The notes under the pieces: model-generated
What the model was told of the DNA's origin: nothing
Database searches by the model: none
The model's input: only the letters and a program-made list of their open reading frames with translations
Translations under genes and position numbers: made by a program
Shown here: piece by piece, positions 61,023 to 64,000 of the stretch
Layout of the letters: each line of letters begins with the position of its first letter
Numbering within the stretch: the first letter of the stretch is position 1
NCBI GenBank assembly: GCA_964444665.1
Contig: CAYUIE010000015.1
Span: 12,591-76,590 of the forward strand
Reading direction: 5' to 3'
Length of the DNA: 64,000 nucleotides
Source of the DNA: CAYZTY01 sp964444665
Lineage (GTDB): Bacteria > Planctomycetota > Phycisphaerae > Sedimentisphaerales > CAYZTY01

Positions 61023-64000
61023 GACCATCTCATACAGGATTATGACCCCGTAAAAGCTAATTATGGTGTTGTGGCCGACCATCCCGAACTCATAAACCTG
61101 AACTTTGCTTCAGGAACTTCTGCCGACTGGATGCATAGTAATGCTGTTAACTATAATCCAGAACTCGACCAGATAGTACTGACTATTCGAAATTTAAGCG
61201 AGGTATGGATTATCGATCACAGTACTACAACGGCTGAAGCGGCATCCCATTCCGGAGGCAATAGTGGTATGGGCGGTGACCTGCTCTATCGATGGGGCAA
61301 TCCGCAGGGTTATGATCGCGGCACATCTGCCGATCGAAAACTCTTCGGGCCTCACCATGGTCACTGGATTGAACCGAACCTGCCGGGCGGCGATGATATT
61401 TTGATTTTCAACAACGGCACGGGTCGTCCTGGAGGCAACTATTTATCCGTTGACCAGATAACAACACCTGTTCAACCCGATGGCAGTTATTATCTGGCCG
61501 GTGGTTCAGCTTATGGACCTGCAAATGCCAACTGGATATATACCGATAGCCCTCCTTCAGCCTTTTATGCTGCCAGCATGTCCGGAGCACATCGTTTACC
61601 CAACGGCAACACATTGGTATGTGATGGCCCTGCCGGGGATTTTTTTGAAGTAACAACTGACAAAGACGTGGTTTGGGAATATGATGCGGGAGTTTCGGTA
61701 TTCCGTGCCACGCGACATAGTCCTGATTATCCCGGCCTGGCAATTATTGTGGATAACACTCCGCCGAGTCCGGACCCGATGACCTGGGCTTCGTTGCCTG
61801 AGGCAACGGGTTCGAGAACGATTATTATGACGGCGACAACGGCGACCGACGATAGTGAGCCTGTGGAGTATTACTTCGAATGTACCAACTACGGCGACGC
61901 TAATAGTAATTGGCAAACAAGCCCAACCTATGAAGCTACGGGGCTCAACCCCGATACCGAATATACATTCAGGCTCAAGGCTCGCGACAGCTCTGATATT
62001 CAAAATGAGACTGCGTGGTCCACAGAGCAATCAGCAACAACTGAACCACCGGATACTACTCCGCCGAGTCCGGACCCGATGACCTGGGCGTCGCTGCCGA
62101 CGGCAACGGGTTCGACTACGATTACGATGACTGCTACTGCGGCTACAGATGATACACTTCCGGTCGAGTACTACTTCGAATGCATAACCGACAGCGACGC
62201 TAACAGTACATGGCAGACGAATCCAACATATGTTGCTACAGACTTGACTCCTCTAACCTCATATACTTTCAGAGTTAAAGCCCGCGATAGCGCTGCTGCT
62301 CAGAATGAAACAGGTTGGTCAACTGAAGAATCCGACACTACAGAACCGCCTGGAACTGATGTTGAAATCATTGGCAGTTGGGTAGAGAATCTTAGCCATG
62401 CCAAAGAATCGGGAACTAACTGTGCCTTGATTTTCATCGCGCACTGGGAGGATAACATCGCTCCATCTTTGACTGTGACCTACGGTGGCCAAACGATGAC
62501 CAAGGTTATTGATGTCACCGCCGGCGCCAGCAACTTTCGGAATTACCTCGCGGCCTTTATTCTCGACGAGTCAGGCATCGCTGCTGCAAGCGGGAGCACC
62601 TTTGTCCCCACTTGGGGCGATACGCCCAGCAGCGTTTCGTACGCCAGCGTATTCCTACAGAATGTGGACCAAACGAGTATCATCGGAGCTACTGACAGCG
62701 CAAGTACAACCAGCAGCACTCCGAATCCGATAACGACCGACTCGCTTTATACAGAAGACGGGGATGTGGTAATTGTAGGTGCTGTTTGCGGTAATAACGG
62801 ATCATATACATTAAACAACGGATTCACAGAAGGAACCGACCAATCTGTTGGGTCTAACGGGCATACCGGTGTAACCGGCCACAAATCTGCAACCGGAGTT
62901 GCCGAAACACCAAGCGCGACATTCGATGACACTGTTAACCGTCAGGCAATCATCGGCTTTGTAATCCAGGCCAGCGCAGGGGGGACACCACCCGGTCAGG
63001 CCACTAATCCGAATCCGTCTGACTTGGCGACCGGCGTTGATATTAACGCCGACCTTAGCTGGACGGCTGGTACCGGTGCAACCTCGCACGATGTTTATTT
63101 TGGAACAACCAGCCCGGGCTACTTCCAGGGTAACCAGACTGAGACGACCTTTGAACCCGGAACGATGGCAAACTATACAACCTACTACTGGCGTATCGAT
63201 GAAAAGGATGCCAGTAGTACAACGACAGGCAACGTCTGGAGTTTCACTACTGAGGGCGTAGCGCCGAGTATTACAACTACCGAGATAACCACGGCCATTG
63301 TTAATCAGGCATATACTTACGATGTGGATGCCGCGGGCATTCCTGCACCGACATACTCACTAAGCGCCTCGCCAAGCGGCATGACCATCAACGCTGTTAG
63401 CGGCGTAATAGACTGGACGCCGGACGAAGGCCAGTTAGGGCTAAATGCCGTTACAGTAACGGCAGCTAACGGCCAGGAGCCGAACGATACTCAGAGCTTC
63501 GATATAGACGTGGCCGGCGTGGCGCCGAGTATTACATCTGCCGAGATAACTACGGCCATTGTCAATCAGGCATATACATACGATGTGGATGCTGCGGGCA
63601 TACCGGCACCGGCGTACTCACTAAGCGCAGCGCCAAGTGGCATGACGATAAATGCTGTTAGCGGCGTAATAGACTGGATGCCGGACGAGACTCAGCTTGG
63701 CCTAAATGCCGTTACGGTAACAGCAGCTAACGGCCAGGAGCCGAACGATACTCAGAGCTTCGATATAGACGTGGCCGGCGTGGCGCCGAGTATTACATCT
63801 GCCGAGATAACTACGGCCATTGTCAATCAGGCATATACATACGATGTGGATGCTGCGGGCATACCGGCACCGGCGTACTCACTAAGCGCAGCGCCAAGTG
63901 GCATGACGATAAATGCTGTTAGCGGCGTAATAGACTGGATGCCGGACGAGACTCAGCTTGGCCTAAATGCCGTTACAGTAACAGCAATTAACGGCCAGGA
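61023..64000 (+). CDS. continuation of the arylsulfotransferase-like giant protein, open to the window edge
   Basis: The same frame stays open for 992 codons from 61023 to the end without a stop. It holds the rest of the ASST-like propeller (to about 61745), with FGPHHGHWIEPN and HRLPNGNTLVCDG. Two tandem fibronectin-like repeats follow (61755-62345, each starting PPSPDPMTWASLP), then a jelly-roll-like domain (62360-62975). Another Fn3-like unit follows (62990-63255, TSHDVYFGT and YYWRIDEKD). From 63257 three or more Ig-like (He_PIG type) repeats of 87 residues begin. The gene is 3'-partial. Internal starts such as GTG 61071 or ATG 61131 exist but would lack a signal peptide. It is probably one gene with the preceding entry, broken by a nonsense mutation or read through. 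Confidence 0.7.
63261..64000 (+). repeat. 261-bp tandem repeats encoding Ig-like domains
   Basis: The unit starts at 63261, 63522 and 63783 (GCGCCGAG each time), a period of 261 bases or 87 codons. Copies two and three are almost identical, differing only near the end of the unit, and copy one is more diverged. The array continues past the window edge, so its copy number is unknown. Confidence 0.9.

Overview
The window looks like a chromosome segment of a planctomycete, most likely class Phycisphaerae (Sedimentisphaerales-like, marine or sediment). The reasons are several secreted proteins with dockerin-like 'D-x-N-x-D-G-x-V-N-x-x-D-x-x-x-F-x-x-x-W' tails, large modular exported proteins, a single fused tuf-rpoBC-str-S10-spc-alpha cluster that lacks rpmD (L30), and moderate GC. 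The taxonomic placement is inferred from gene content and protein style; there is no rRNA gene in the window to confirm it.

Left flank (1-15.7 kb) is accessory. It holds a frameshifted PEP/pyruvate-binding ATP-grasp-like protein with a dockerin-like tail, a membrane protein, a GNAT acetyltransferase, and a minus-strand secreted modular protein. A small operon follows (S51 peptidase, zinc alcohol dehydrogenase, VOC/glyoxalase-fold protein), then a one-repeat exported remnant, a HEAT-like lipoprotein with a good sigma-70 promoter, and a 1422-residue secreted protein. In that last protein a von Willebrand A domain is inserted inside a repeating beta-rich module.

The centre (16.1-50.6 kb) is one co-directional housekeeping block: tRNA-Thr, tuf, rpmG, tRNA-Trp, secE, nusG, rplKAJL, rpoBC, rpsL, rpsG, fusA, then rpsJ to rplQ with secY, adk, map, infA, rpmJ, rpsM/K/D and rpoA, ending with a HIT hydrolase and initiator tRNA-fMet. 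It makes the translation elongation factors, the core RNA polymerase, the Sec translocon core and most of the ribosomal protein set. Several signals divide it: a terminator between rpsG and fusA, a strong promoter and about 475-nt hairpin-rich leader before rpsJ, and a terminator-like hairpin between rplD and rplW. L22 carries an N-terminal helix-turn-helix (XRE-like) domain, which is the most unusual protein in the block.

Right flank (50.6-64 kb) is accessory and partly decayed. It has a GH3 glucosidase C-terminal remnant, a secreted CE15 glucuronoyl esterase with CBM, BACON and dockerin-like parts, a minus-strand zinc-ribbon/LemA/GNAT/M48-protease operon, and a Tat-exported PD40 propeller protein. 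Next comes a strip of gene fragments that includes a broken copy of the 3' half of the tRNA-fMet gene. Last is a very large arylsulfotransferase-like secreted protein, split by one in-frame TAG and continuing past the window edge with near-identical 261-bp tandem repeats. The duplicated tRNA end suggests that the roughly 9 kb between the two copies was once an integrated or recombined segment.
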